Below, piece after piece: positions 17,889 through 27,812 of a stretch of 64,000 nucleotides of DNA. The DNA lies in NCBI GenBank assembly GCA_016722465.1, contig JADKJC010000013.1, positions 558,001 to 622,000 on the forward strand, written 5' to 3'. Below the pieces are notes generated by a model that did not search any database, had not been told where the DNA came from, and was given only the letters and a program-made list of their open reading frames with translations. The position numbers were made by a program, and so were the translations under genes. Source of the DNA: Chitinophagaceae bacterium (lineage in GTDB: Bacteria > Bacteroidota > Bacteroidia > Chitinophagales > Chitinophagaceae). How positions within the stretch are numbered: the first letter of the stretch is position 1; each line of letters begins with the position of its first letter.

Positions 17889-18710
17889 CTACGCCGTGGT
17901 TTTCTTTGTATCCTTTGTTTCGTTGTGTGAAACAGTGATTAAATAATATACACAAGTGGTAAAAAAATTCCTTATCCATGGAATGGCACTTATGATACCC
18001 AACTGGTGCTTCGGTTTCCAGCCAAACTTATAGGTATAAATAGGATTGATGAAGTAATGTGTTTTGTTCACCACTTTATATCCTGTGTTCTTCACGATCT
18101 TTTCAAACCGCTCTATTGATATACCTGTTTCTTTCACCTCTGCAAATCCTGCCACATCCTGTTTACCTGTTTTTAATATCCATTTATATACAGGCATAGG
18201 CAACAAATGGTAATAAGGCAATTTGCTCAGCAACTTATTGCTCATTACCTGCTGGTGTCCGCCAAAGGGCATCTGCCATGGCGGAAAGCCAAAGAAGATC
18301 ACCCCGCCGGGATTCAAAAAACTTTTCATCCAGGCGATGAGTTTTTGCTGGTCATGTATGTGTTCGATCACATCTTTTAAAATGATGATGTCGAACCTGC
18401 CATTCAATTCGTTTTCTATATCAACCTTATAAATATCTTTTGAAATAAAACTGATCTGCCTGTTTGCCAGTTCTTCTTTCATAAATTCCCTTGCCAATAC
18501 CAACCTTGGTTCATCCAGTTCAACACCAACAGTGATGCAGCCTTTTTCTGTAAATGCTTTCAGCACACCGGCTTCCGCACAGCCAATCTCCAGCACCCGC
18601 ATGCCGGGCTGTATGGATTTATACTTTTCAACGAAGGGCACAATATAACTCCTGGAGTTTTGCGCCTGCATCTGGAAGTAACGTTGTTTATCTGTGTGGA
18701 ATTCGAACAT
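17889..18710 (-). CDS. Class I SAM-dependent methyltransferase
   Basis: 273 residues. SAM-binding motif I is MRVLEIGCAEAGVLKAF (about 38-54), motif II VGVELDEPR, then DIIILKDVIEHIHD, placing it in the Methyltransf_11/23 type. The C-terminal 100 residues, with PIYTYKFGWKPKHQ, resemble small-molecule or glycan/lipid methyltransferases, but no substrate can be assigned. Located between the DUF1835 gene and parE, same strand. Confidence 0.85.
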   Translation of the reverse strand: MFEFHTDKQRYFQMQAQNSRSYIVPFVEKYKSIQPGMRVLEIGCAEAGVLKAFTEKGCITVGVELDEPRLVLAREFMKEELANRQISFISKDIYKVDIENELNGRFDIIILKDVIEHIHDQQKLIAWMKSFLNPGGVIFFGFPPWQMPFGGHQQVMSNKLLSKLPYYHLLPMPVYKWILKTGKQDVAGFAEVKETGISIERFEKIVKNTGYKVVNKTHYFINPIYTYKFGWKPKHQLGIISAIPWIRNFFTTCVYYLITVSHNETKDTKKTTA

Positions 18711-18726
18711 GAGGAACGTTGAATAT

Positions 18727-18796
18727 CGTTTAAATGGTTTAAGTCGTTTAATATCGTTGCGGTGCTGTTAGTGGAACGTCTTAAACCATTTAAACG
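18727..18796. repeat. 17-bp inverted repeat at parE 3' end
   Basis: CGTTTAAATGGTTTAAG (18727-18743) and its exact complement (18780-18796), 36-bp loop. The right arm contains the parE stop codon (TAA, 18792-18790). Could act as terminator or RNA-stability element; no T tract. Confidence 0.6.
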
Positions 18797-20682
18797 TTTT
18801 CAACGGTTTCAACTAAATCCACTTCCACCCTCAAATTATCAATGATAAAATCCTGCCTGCTGGGTGTGTTTTTACCCATGTAATATTCCAGTAACTGCTG
18901 TATATGTGTTTCGGGCAGCATCATCACCGGGTCTTTCCGCATATCCGGGCCAATGAACCTTGCAAACTCATCGGGGCTGATCTCACCCAACCCTTTAAAC
19001 CTTGTGATCTCCGGTTTGGTGCCCAGTTTTTTCATCGCTTGTTGCTTTTCTGTTTCATCATAACAGTAAATTGTTTCCTGCTTATTACGCACCCGGAACA
19101 ACGGTGTTTGCAAAATATACACATGGCCATTCTTTACCAGGTCGGGAAAGAACTGCAGGAAAAAGGTCATGATGAGCAAACGGATGTGCATACCATCCAC
19201 ATCGGCATCGGTAGCAATCACAATATTATTGTAACGCAGGTTCTCGTAACCTTCTTCAATATTCAGTGCATGCTGCAGCAAATTGAACTCCTCATTTTCA
19301 TACACCACTTTTTTAGTAAGGCTGAAACAGTTGAGCGGCTTACCCCGCAGACTAAACACCGCCTGTGTGTTCACACTTCTTGCCTTGGTAATGCTGCCGC
19401 TTGCACTATCCCCTTCGGTAATGAAGATGGTGCTTTCTCTTTGCTTTTCTAAAATGGCATCCTTATCCTTGCCGGTTGCCTCATCATTGTAATGATACTT
19501 GCAGTCACGGAGTTTTTTATTGTGCAGGTTGGCTTTCTTGGCTCTTTCATTGGCCAGTTTACGAATGCCGCTCAGTTCTTTTCTTTCACGTTCACTTTGC
19601 TCAATGCGTTTTTTTAGTGCATCAGCAGTATTAGGGTTCCGATGCAGGAAATTGTTCAGTTCCTTCCCTAAAAAATCTCCGATAAAATTCTTCATCGAAG
19701 GGCCATCTTCATACACAGTTTGTGAACCCAATTTTGTTTTTGTCTGGCTTTCAAATACCGGCTCCTGCACACGTACACTCACTGCGGCACAAATGCTGCC
19801 CCTGATATCCGCTGCATCATAATCTTTTTTGAAAAAATCACGGATGGTCTTGATATAACCTTCCCTGAAAGCTGCCAGGTGGGTACCTCCCTGCGTTGTG
19901 AACTGCCCGTTTACAAAACTGTAATATTCCTCACCATAAGTTCCTTCGTGTGTAATGGCTACTTCAATATCGTCACCTTTTAAATGAATGATGGGATAGC
20001 GTATCTCATCAGCATTGGTCTTTCTTTCCAGCAGGTCGAGTAAACCGTTCTTGCTCACATAGCGCTTGCCGTTCAGGTTCATCACTAAGCCGGCGTTGAG
20101 GTAGCAGTAATTCCAGAACTGGTTGTCTAAATATTCCTGTACAAAATGAAAATTCTTAAAAATGGTTTCATCGGGAATGAAGGTTACAAAAGTGCCGTTC
20201 TCTTCTTTGGTAGTAACTTCCTTGTGTTCTTTTACTAAATTACCTTTTGCAAACTCAGCCGTTTTTTCCTTTCCTTCCCGGTAGCTGCTTACTTTAAAAT
20301 AATCGCTGAGTGCGTTTACCGCCTTGGTACCCACGCCGTTCAGGCCTACACTTTTCTGGAATGCTTTACTGTCATATTTAGCGCCGGTGTTGATCTTGCT
20401 CACTACATCCACCACTTTACCCAACGGAATACCACGGCCATAATCCCTTACAGTAATCTCTTTTCCGTTGATGTTTACATCCACATGTTTACCGTAGCCC
20501 ATGGTATGTTCATCAATGCAGTTGTCCACCGTTTCTTTCAGCAGTACATAAATACCATCATCCGGGCTGCTGCCATCGCCCAGTTTCCCAATGTACATCC
20601 CCGGCCTCAGGCGGATGTGTTCTTTCCAGTCCAGGCTGCGGATGGAGCTTTCGTCGTAGTTACTGATTTCTTTTTCTGCCAT
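18790..20682 (-). CDS. parE: DNA topoisomerase IV subunit B
   Basis: ATPase subunit of topoisomerase IV. 630 residues from ATG 20682: GHKL ATPase domain ([20 protein letters not shown] start, [18 protein letters not shown]), transducer domain, then Toprim domain with EGDSASG and DADVDGMHI, ending in the [13 protein letters not shown] region. The start at 20682 matches the family and lies about 27 bases downstream of a perfect TATATTTG box; the longer frame to 20754 would cross that promoter. The methyltransferase and parC follow on the same strand but separated by spacers. Confidence 0.95.
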   Translation of the reverse strand: MAEKEISNYDESSIRSLDWKEHIRLRPGMYIGKLGDGSSPDDGIYVLLKETVDNCIDEHTMGYGKHVDVNINGKEITVRDYGRGIPLGKVVDVVSKINTGAKYDSKAFQKSVGLNGVGTKAVNALSDYFKVSSYREGKEKTAEFAKGNLVKEHKEVTTKEENGTFVTFIPDETIFKNFHFVQEYLDNQFWNYCYLNAGLVMNLNGKRYVSKNGLLDLLERKTNADEIRYPIIHLKGDDIEVAITHEGTYGEEYYSFVNGQFTTQGGTHLAAFREGYIKTIRDFFKKDYDAADIRGSICAAVSVRVQEPVFESQTKTKLGSQTVYEDGPSMKNFIGDFLGKELNNFLHRNPNTADALKKRIEQSERERKELSGIRKLANERAKKANLHNKKLRDCKYHYNDEATGKDKDAILEKQRESTIFITEGDSASGSITKARSVNTQAVFSLRGKPLNCFSLTKKVVYENEEFNLLQHALNIEEGYENLRYNNIVIATDADVDGMHIRLLIMTFFLQFFPDLVKNGHVYILQTPLFRVRNKQETIYCYDETEKQQAMKKLGTKPEITRFKGLGEISPDEFARFIGPDMRKDPVMMLPETHIQQLLEYYMGKNTPSRQDFIIDNLRVEVDLVETVENV

Positions 20683-20708
20683 AGCTAGCTTCCATTTTTC
20701 AATGGCGG

Positions 20709-20716
20709 CAAATATA
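20709..20716 (-). promoter_or_regulatory. -7 box upstream of parE
   Basis: TATATTTG on the minus strand, exact match to TAnnTTTG. A TTTC lies about 16 bp further upstream in the -33 position. Predicts a leader of about 20 bases before ATG 20682. Confidence 0.55.
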
Positions 20717-20841
20717 ATGAAACGGAGATACAGAAAGTGGCGGGGGTTATTCACATGGCGTGGATATTAAATTGCCGTATGGTTTTATTGTTGAATGGTT
20801 GGGGCTTTGATCGATAAAAACCTTACTGGGCATTGGTTCCG

Positions 20842-20923
20842 GCTTTCACTGCAAGTCCGGCACAGGGGCTGGACACCCCGCCGTTGGCGGGGCCTCACCG
20901 GGCTTTTCGTTCTATCCGGCAGC
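20842..20923 (+). repeat. Dispersed intergenic repeat, copy 2
   Basis: Same family as 13281-13351 and 60483-60553, in opposite orientation. Ends are conserved (CAAGTCCGGCAC; TCACCGGGCTTTTCGTTCTA); the centre contains an extra hairpin CCCCGCC-GTT-GGCGGGG. Lies in the 317-bp gap between parE and xdhB, which holds nothing else recognisable. Confidence 0.7.
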
Positions 20924-20999
20924 CCATGGGCTGGCAACACTTTATGGAGCGGTGATAATGCTGAGAGTTAAAATGGATGGAAGCCGGATGATTGATTGC

Positions 21000-23306
21000 T
21001 CAAGTGAGGCTTTGCCCCTGTTTCAAAACAGCAACTGCCGGATCTTCTTCCTGGTTGTTTTGCCCATACAAATTCATCAGCACTTTCTCCGGTGTCATCG
21101 GCGCATCAAAAGCAGGTGTGGCTGCGGCATTGAAATTTTTGATGGCATTGCGTAACGCAAAGAAAGCGCCGATGCCGTACATAAGCGGCGGTTCACCTAC
21201 CGCCTTGGAACGGAAGATGGCGAGGTTATCTTTTTGTGTCTGCAGGAAATCGATGCTGATCTCTTTGGGAGCCGAATAAATATCGGGCACTTTGTAAGTG
21301 GAGAGCGCATTGCTGCGGAGTTTGCCATTGCTGTCATAAACAATTTCTTCCATCGTCATCCAGCCAATGCCTTGCACCAGCCCGCCTTCAATCTGTCCTT
21401 TGTCGATGGTGGGGTTCATACTGCTGCCGAAATCATGCACCAGTTTCACGGCATCAATTTCATACGTGCCACGAATGCAATCCACGGTTACTTCAGTGAT
21501 GGAAGTACCATAAACATGATAGGCAAAAGGATGGCCTTTTTCCGTTGTTTTGTCAAAGAAGATACCAGGGGTAGAGTAATGTCCATGTTCAGATAAACTC
21601 ACCCTTTTGTTGTAAGTAGTGAATACCAGTTTATTCCAGTCGAGTTCCGTTTTGTTTTCTTTTACAAAAACAAATTCATCTTTTATTGAAATGTCTTCAA
21701 CAGCCGCATTGAGTTCTGCAGCGGCCACTGTTTTTATTCTTTCCAAAATAGCAGTGCAGGCAATGAGTGTTGCTTTTCCGTTCAGGTCAGCCGTGGCACT
21801 TGCTGCGGTAGGAGAAGTATTGGCGATTCGGTAAGTATTGGTACTGTTTACTTTTATTCTTGCAGGATTGATAGAAAAAGTTTGCGCCACCACCTGCAGC
21901 ATTTTGGTATTCACCCCCTGCCCCATTTCTACTGCGCCGGTGCTTACTATTACGCTGCCATCGGTATATACATGTACCAGGGCCCTTGCCTGGTTCATGA
22001 GTGTATTGGTAAAAGAAATACCAAAGCAGATGGGCATTACAGCGATACCTTTTTTATACAATGGATTGGTGGCATTAAAATCTTTTAGCTTGTTTTGTAT
22101 GGCAGCAAGATCATACAATTCACTGGCCTTAGCCCAGCACTCGTGTGCTTCACTCACTACTTTTTGTCCGTAAGGCAATTCATCGCCGGTGTTCAGTAAA
22201 TTCTTCTGCTGAATGGTGCATGCATCCACACCCAGTGCATCGGCTGCTTTGGCTATAGCTGATTCAATAATGAACATTCCCTGCGGGCCACCAAAGCCCC
22301 TGAAGGCTGTATTCGGCGGCAGGTGTGTGCGGCAACTGTAAGCCGTTGCTTTTACATTCGGGATAAAATAAGTATTGGTGCAGTGAAACAACGTACGTTC
22401 CATCACCGCAGGTGAAAGGTCGGCAGCGGCGCCTGCATTCTGATAAGTCGTTGTTTCAAATGCAACGATCTTTAAATTCTTGTTCAATCCAATTTTAAAA
22501 TCAGAAGAATAAGGGTGTCGCTTGCCGGTCATCCGCATGTCTTCCATGCGGCTGAGTGAATATTTAACAGGGCGCTTGGTAATATGTGTTGCCAATGCAC
22601 AGAGGGCAGCCCATGTATTGGCCTGGTCTTCCTTACCACCAAAGCCGCCACCCAGGCGGGTTACATCAATTTCAATATTGTGCATGGGCAGGCCGGTTAC
22701 TTTGCTTACGGCTCTTTGTACAGCCGTTGGGCCCTGTGTGGAAGAGTACACTCTTATCACACCGTTCTCCTGCGGTATGGCATAAGCTCCCTGTGTTTCT
22801 ATGTAAAGGTGTTCCTGCCCGTTGTTCTCACAACTGCCTTCAAAAACATGATCGCAGTTGGCAAAGGCAGCAGCACTGTCGCCCATTTTAAATGTTCGAG
22901 GCGGAATGATGAGTTCGTTTTGTGCAGCAGCCACTCTTGGGTCAGTGATCACCGGTAGTGGTTCTATCTCCACTTTAATTTTTTTCACAGCGCTTCTTGC
23001 CGCTTCATCTGTTTCTGCCAGCACCAATGCAATGGGCATTCCGCAAAAGTGAACATGATGATCGGCAAACAATGGTTCATCCGGGATAATGCCGCCGATC
23101 TGGTTGGCACCTGTGATGTCTTTGTACGTCAACACTTTTACAACGCCCTTGCTTTTTTCTGCTTCACCGGTATCAATGCTGATGAGTTTTCCGTGTGCAA
23201 TGGGCGAATCAAAACAGGCTGCAAAAAGGGTTCCCTGCAATAAAGAGATGTCGTCTAAATAAATAGATTCGCCTCTTGTATGTGTGTATGAATCGATGTT
23301 CTTCAT
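21000..23306 (-). CDS. xdhB: Xanthine dehydrogenase molybdopterin-binding subunit
   Basis: 768 residues. Hydroxylates hypoxanthine and xanthine to urate with molybdenum cofactor. Visible: LGGGFGGKEDQ (the Glu after GGFGGK corresponds to bovine Glu802), TAFRGFGGPQG (Arg880), GAVEMGQGVNTK and SKAVGEPPLMYG (catalytic Glu1261). That combination marks xanthine dehydrogenase rather than aldehyde oxidase. The partner with the FeS and FAD domains is encoded just upstream at 23483. No xdhC-type sulfuration chaperone is in the window. The last 20 residues are unconserved. Confidence 0.93.
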   Translation of the reverse strand: MKNIDSYTHTRGESIYLDDISLLQGTLFAACFDSPIAHGKLISIDTGEAEKSKGVVKVLTYKDITGANQIGGIIPDEPLFADHHVHFCGMPIALVLAETDEAARSAVKKIKVEIEPLPVITDPRVAAAQNELIIPPRTFKMGDSAAAFANCDHVFEGSCENNGQEHLYIETQGAYAIPQENGVIRVYSSTQGPTAVQRAVSKVTGLPMHNIEIDVTRLGGGFGGKEDQANTWAALCALATHITKRPVKYSLSRMEDMRMTGKRHPYSSDFKIGLNKNLKIVAFETTTYQNAGAAADLSPAVMERTLFHCTNTYFIPNVKATAYSCRTHLPPNTAFRGFGGPQGMFIIESAIAKAADALGVDACTIQQKNLLNTGDELPYGQKVVSEAHECWAKASELYDLAAIQNKLKDFNATNPLYKKGIAVMPICFGISFTNTLMNQARALVHVYTDGSVIVSTGAVEMGQGVNTKMLQVVAQTFSINPARIKVNSTNTYRIANTSPTAASATADLNGKATLIACTAILERIKTVAAAELNAAVEDISIKDEFVFVKENKTELDWNKLVFTTYNKRVSLSEHGHYSTPGIFFDKTTEKGHPFAYHVYGTSITEVTVDCIRGTYEIDAVKLVHDFGSSMNPTIDKGQIEGGLVQGIGWMTMEEIVYDSNGKLRSNALSTYKVPDIYSAPKEISIDFLQTQKDNLAIFRSKAVGEPPLMYGIGAFFALRNAIKNFNAAATPAFDAPMTPEKVLMNLYGQNNQEEDPAVAVLKQGQSLT

Positions 23307-23447
23307 TTGTTATTTTTTTGAGCCTGGCTGCATTACTATGTGTAGCTTTATGGGCGTCGCACTCTTGTACTGTATTAATTTTATTGGGCAATACAGTGCA
23401 GGAGTTCATTGTTTCTTTTGCAACCTGTTACTTTACCTCACCCCTGC

Positions 23448-23467
23448 CCCTCTCCTGGAGGAGAGGG
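23448..23467. repeat. Hairpin between xdhA and xdhB
   Basis: Stem CCCTCTCC / GGAGAGGG with loop TGGA, preceded by CTCACCCCTG. This is the common Bacteroidota CTCACCCCxGCCCCTCTCC-type intergenic element. Situated in the 176-bp gap between the two subunit genes, where it might lower read-through from xdhA to xdhB. Confidence 0.6.
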
Positions 23468-23482
23468 ATAAGCAAATTCTTT

Positions 23483-24898
23483 TCATTCACTTGCCAGCAG
23501 CTGAATTTTAATCGCTGGAAATATGGTTACAAAATGTGCCTTGATCAATTGTCCCAGTAAAAAACTTTTATAGGTGGCCGTTCCTCTTGCATCACTGATG
23601 GGTGAAATTTCTGTTTTAGCTATTGCGATCGTTTCTTCTATCGTACGCTCATTGATTTCCCTGCCGTGTAAAAATGCAGAGGCTTTGGAAAGATAAGCAG
23701 GCACAGGCCCTACTCCGCCTGCAGATAAATAGGCAGTCACAATTTTGTCATTTTCTATTTGCAGGCTAACGGCGCTGTTCACACTGGCAATGTCCAGATG
23801 AGTGCGCTTGCATACTTTTTCAAAATTGAACATGGTGTTGGCTGCCGGCAATTCAAACCATATCTGCTCAATGTATTCTTCATGTGTTTTGGCTAATTTT
23901 TTATAGCCTTTATAAAACTGCTGCAACGGAACTTCTCTTGAATTAGTTCCATCACTCAATACCAACTGTGCGTTCAATGCCAAAAAGAAAATGGTGAAAT
24001 CTCCAATGGGCGAAGCGTTTACCAGGTTGCCGGCAATGGTGGCCATATTGCGGATGGGTGTTGAACTCACCAGCCTGATATGTTTTGCAAGATTGGGGAA
24101 ATGATCCTGGAAAACAGGTGACTCTAAAATATCTGTCACGGTAACAGCCGCACCTAAATAACATTTATTACCCGCCTGTTTGATGCCGTTCAATTCCGAT
24201 TTATCAAACATGAAATCTATTTCTTCCTCGTGCATGGTATCATGTTGCTGCACATACAGGTCGGTGCCGCCACCTAAAAATTTCAACAGGGAACCGTTTT
24301 GTTTAGGTGTATTGATGACTGGTGGATCTAATTGCAGCAGCCGTTCTTTAATATTGATAAAATAAGCAGGCAAAAAATTATTGGCTACTGCAAAAGCGAT
24401 CACATCTTCCAGTTTTCTTTCTGATAATTTGTCCGCAATTTTTGCTGTCGCTCTTTCGATGGATTTATAACCGGTGCATCGGCAAATATTTCCATTCACT
24501 GCATCAACAGCAGTTTGTGGGGTAGCCTCTTTACCAGACAACGTAAACCCGGCCAGTGATACCATAAAACCAGGTGTGCAAAATCCACATTGTGTAGCGC
24601 CTTCTTCTGCAAAACATTGCTGTATGAAATTAAGGCCCTCTACATTCGTTCCCTCTACTGTTACAATGTGTTTACCCCTCGCATTGCCAATGGCCATCAG
24701 ACAACTGGTGGCAGAACGGTAAACCAACTCCCCATGTTTAATTTCTCCAACCAGTACGGAGCAGGCGCCGCAATCCCCTTCACGGCAACCGATTTTTGTT
24801 CCGGTAAGCCTTTGCTGATACCGTATAAAATCCAGCAGCAAAGTGCCTTTGGGCAATGAAGTGTTTATTTCCTGATCGTTTAAAATAAAATGTACCAA
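23483..24898 (-). CDS. xdhA: Xanthine dehydrogenase FeS/FAD subunit
   Basis: 471 residues. N-terminal plant-type [2Fe-2S] domain (GCREGDCGACSVLVG), second [2Fe-2S] domain (CGFCTPGFMVSLAG and ICRCTGYKSIE), then the FAD-binding domain from about residue 190 (FLGGGTDLYVQQH, STPIRNMATIAGN). Passes electrons from the molybdenum subunit to NAD+. Transcribed before xdhB with 176 bp between; the last residues (IFPAIKIQLLASE) look normal. A TATCTTTA near 24915 is a one-mismatch -7 box. Confidence 0.93.
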   Translation of the reverse strand: MVHFILNDQEINTSLPKGTLLLDFIRYQQRLTGTKIGCREGDCGACSVLVGEIKHGELVYRSATSCLMAIGNARGKHIVTVEGTNVEGLNFIQQCFAEEGATQCGFCTPGFMVSLAGFTLSGKEATPQTAVDAVNGNICRCTGYKSIERATAKIADKLSERKLEDVIAFAVANNFLPAYFINIKERLLQLDPPVINTPKQNGSLLKFLGGGTDLYVQQHDTMHEEEIDFMFDKSELNGIKQAGNKCYLGAAVTVTDILESPVFQDHFPNLAKHIRLVSSTPIRNMATIAGNLVNASPIGDFTIFFLALNAQLVLSDGTNSREVPLQQFYKGYKKLAKTHEEYIEQIWFELPAANTMFNFEKVCKRTHLDIASVNSAVSLQIENDKIVTAYLSAGGVGPVPAYLSKASAFLHGREINERTIEETIAIAKTEISPISDARGTATYKSFLLGQLIKAHFVTIFPAIKIQLLASE

Positions 24899-24982
24899 AG
24901 TCCCTTATGTTTACAATTAAAGATACAATAAAACTAAAATGAAAAAGCAACTGCCATGCAGTTGCCCGGCAATGTAAAATAA

Positions 24983-25912
24983 TTATTTAAAATACTCCAG
25001 TTCCCTTTCAAGAATGGTTACAGACACCCCATTGCGGAAGGCCATTTTCTTTGTCCAGTTGCGGCGCTTGTCATAAGTGTACTTATAGGTAAAATGTTCC
25101 TGCTGGTTATTGTCTTTATCAAACCAAACCTCGTCTGTAATATTATCCTGGGCATCGTATTTGTACTGCACCGTTTTTATCAATACATTGTTACTGTTGT
25201 ATTCAATAAAGCCTGTTAGTTTGTTATTGAGGTCATAGGTAAAAAAGGATTTTTTTTCCAGGCTGTCTGCAGTTTTGTATAAATTTTCTTCTGTAATATT
25301 TCCATTCAGGTCGTACCCGTAAGTTGCTTTTACCAGCAGGGTACTGTCTGCATTAAAAGAATTCCAGGCAACCTGGTTTCCTTTTTCATCATATACATAT
25401 ATGGTTCGTTCATCCAGCACAGCATCGCTGTTAAACCATTTATAAGAAACCTGGTGCCCCTTATTGTCGTATTCATACATATACTTTGAAATAAGGCTGC
25501 CATCCGGTTTGTATAACCCCTGCTCCAGGCTGCCGTTGCCATTATACCTGTATTTGAATTTCGACCTCAATGCACCGCCGGGGTTATAGAGGCTTTGTTC
25601 AGACAGTTTGCCGGCCCCATTATATTTATAGGTATGCCGCATACGCAGGCTGCCATTCTGGTTGTAAATATTTTGCTCTGCAATATCGCCATTGCTTAAA
25701 AAAGTATAATCTGCGTTATCGCTTGCCCGTTCTCCCTTTATCGGTTTACCAAAATTTTCCAATGCGGTATAGGAGCGTTCAGTCAGCAACTTTACATTTC
25801 CTTTTAAGCCCAGTTCAGCCATTTGCTTTTGCTGCTTTTGTGCAGTTGCATCAACAGCAACCGTTACTAATGCAAGCAGGAAAAAAAGCTTTTGTTGTAT
25901 TCCTTTCATCAA
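24983..25912 (-). CDS. Secreted YD/RHS-like repeat protein
   Basis: 309 residues with a signal peptide (about 1-24). From residue 60 to the end it is built of about eight imperfect repeats of 25-35 residues with the pattern Y.Y...G....E..Y...G.L, for example HTYKYNGAGKLSEQSLYNP and YMYEYDNKGHQVSYKWFN. This is the YD/RHS-type or toxin_WDR-like beta repeat seen in secreted Bacteroidota proteins. No toxin domain, no sorting domain. Periplasmic or surface role unknown. Confidence 0.8.
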   Translation of the reverse strand: MMKGIQQKLFFLLALVTVAVDATAQKQQKQMAELGLKGNVKLLTERSYTALENFGKPIKGERASDNADYTFLSNGDIAEQNIYNQNGSLRMRHTYKYNGAGKLSEQSLYNPGGALRSKFKYRYNGNGSLEQGLYKPDGSLISKYMYEYDNKGHQVSYKWFNSDAVLDERTIYVYDEKGNQVAWNSFNADSTLLVKATYGYDLNGNITEENLYKTADSLEKKSFFTYDLNNKLTGFIEYNSNNVLIKTVQYKYDAQDNITDEVWFDKDNNQQEHFTYKYTYDKRRNWTKKMAFRNGVSVTILERELEYFK

Positions 25913-26034
25913 CCTGTTCTTTAGAGGGGTTTCAAAATTTGAAATTAAGACTAAAAAATTAAATAGAGGTTTGAGATATAATCATAATTTACACTTTGTT
26001 AAAGCACCCCACTATTAATTAATCATACAGACAA

Positions 26035-26788
26035 ATGAAAGCAGCAGTATTAATAAGGAATGGCAATGCAGCTACTGCATTTGAAATAAGGGAGTTCCCC
26101 ATACCCACGCCGCAGCAGGATGAAGTATTAATTAAGGTAGTTGCTTTCGGGCTCAACTTTGCTGATGTAATGGCCCGTATGGGAATGTACAAGGAGGCTC
26201 CGCCTGTCTGGTGCAGGTGGTGTAGGTACTGCATTGATACAATATGCAACATACAAGGGCTGCGAAATTTTCTCCACTGCAGGCAGCGACAGCAAGTTGC
26301 AGTATCTTTCCTCACTTGGGGTGCAGCATCCCATCAATTATACCACCCGGGATTTTGAAACGGAAGTAAAAAGGATCACCAGTGGCAAAGGCGTGGATGT
26401 TGTGTTTGATGCGGTTGGTGGTGCTTCTGTAAAAAAAGGGTTTCGTTCACTTGGAGCTGGTGGCCGGCTTATTTGTTATGGTGCTGCCAATATGAGTGAT
26501 AAAAATATTTTTGGCAAAATAAAAGCGGCGTTGGGTTTTGGGTTTTATCATCCACTGATGTTTATGATGCCATCAAAAGCGATGATCGGTATCAATATGC
26601 TGAAGATTGCAGATGATAAACCTGCGATGATACAGCATTGCCTGAAAGAAGTGATCCGCCTTACCGGGGAAGGTATTTTTGTACCTACCATTGGCCAAGT
26701 ATTTAACGTGGCAGATATTGCCGCAGCACATGAATACCTGGAGAAAAGAAAAAGCATAGGGAAAGTAGTGGTGCAATGGGGTCAATGA
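26035..26788 (+). pseudogene. Quinone oxidoreductase / zinc-type alcohol dehydrogenase, internal deletion
   Basis: The N-terminus is that of the MDR superfamily (MKAAVLIRNGNAATAF, then DEVLIKVVAFGLNFADVMAR). At about 26206 the frame jumps straight from MGMYKEAPP to SGAGGVGTALIQYATYKG, the NADPH-binding motif of the second domain, in another frame. Roughly 90-100 residues of the catalytic domain are missing. The rest (to 26788) is intact and ends with HEYLEKRKSIGKVVVQWGQ. A deletion of this size is not a homopolymer error, so I regard this as a true pseudogene. Confidence 0.85.
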
Positions 26789-26799
26789 TGAAGCAACTA

Positions 26800-27629
26800 T
26801 CACCATCCGCTTACCAGTAAATGTTGTGCAGCCCGGATACTGCATTTTTGATAGCGGGAATAAGCTGTTGCTGCCGCGATTCTTACAGCAGCATCCCCGG
26901 CATTGTTAATGTATGCCTGCAATGCATCATGCAGTGTATAGGCTTCAGGGCTCATGAGTCCGGTACTCCATAGCAAAGGATGTGCTTTTGTTTGAGCCAG
27001 CTGCTTTGCAAAATACCTTTTACTGATGCAGGCCAGTATGATGGCATCTCTTTTCTTCCCATCCACATTCTCAAATTTTTCTGCCAGTGAAAAATCCATC
27101 AGGCCATCATGACCAATGTATGCAACCAACACTGCATTTCCATTGATCCCAATTGTTGTTCCTTTTATTTGCAGGGTATCTTTTACGGCACCGGAGCAAC
27201 TATTGAAAAAATCAATGCTGCATTGCTGAATAAATTTTCCATTGTATGCATCTGCCACCAGGTAATAATTACTCACCGTGCTTTTAAACAGCAGGCGTTC
27301 CATCAGCGTATCATTGATGGAATATTGTTTCACCAGTTTCCATTGTTTGCTGTTCTTAAAATAAGTTCGTACACCATAGCCACAACCCCAGTAAAGATTG
27401 TTATTGATATCCTGCCCATTTCCTATTTTGGCTGGCACCGGCACAATGCCTGGTATTTATTATCACACAATGCCACCAGCACATGAATGGTTTTACAGGT
27501 GGAATCGAATGCGCTATCCACTCTTAATGGAGATGACGTATGAATGTTGTGGTTTTTTATTTTGTCCGTTTGTGTATGGCAGCTGATGCTTACAAAAAAT
27601 ACGAAGATACCGGTGGTGAAAATTTTCAT
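26800..27629 (-). CDS. Conserved Bacteroidota secreted protein, one-base frameshift
   Basis: Reads as two frames: 27629-27423 (signal peptide, then TIHVLVALCDNKYQ) and 27444-26800 (IVPVPAKIGNGQDINNNLYW onward). Adding one G in the run at 27449-27450 (CAGGCATT to CAGGGCATT) joins them into a 276-residue protein with DNKYQGIVPVPAKIGNGQD, a stretch I recognise from uncharacterised Bacteroidota proteins. Function unknown. The C-terminal part includes YIGHDGLMDF and SPEAYTLHDALQAY. Sequencing error is more likely than real inactivation. Confidence 0.75.
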
Positions 27630-27812
27630 AACCTGAATGTACTGTGCTTTATGAAATGATTAATTGTATACATGAAAAGAAAGATTATTTTAACATGGTC
27701 AGTATTTAAGGCCAGCCCTCTTTTCAAAAAAACTATACCTTCTCAAAAGCAACCTTTTCACTCAATTCAATATCTTTACTGCGATAATTAATAGAGCTCC
27801 CAAACTAATTTG

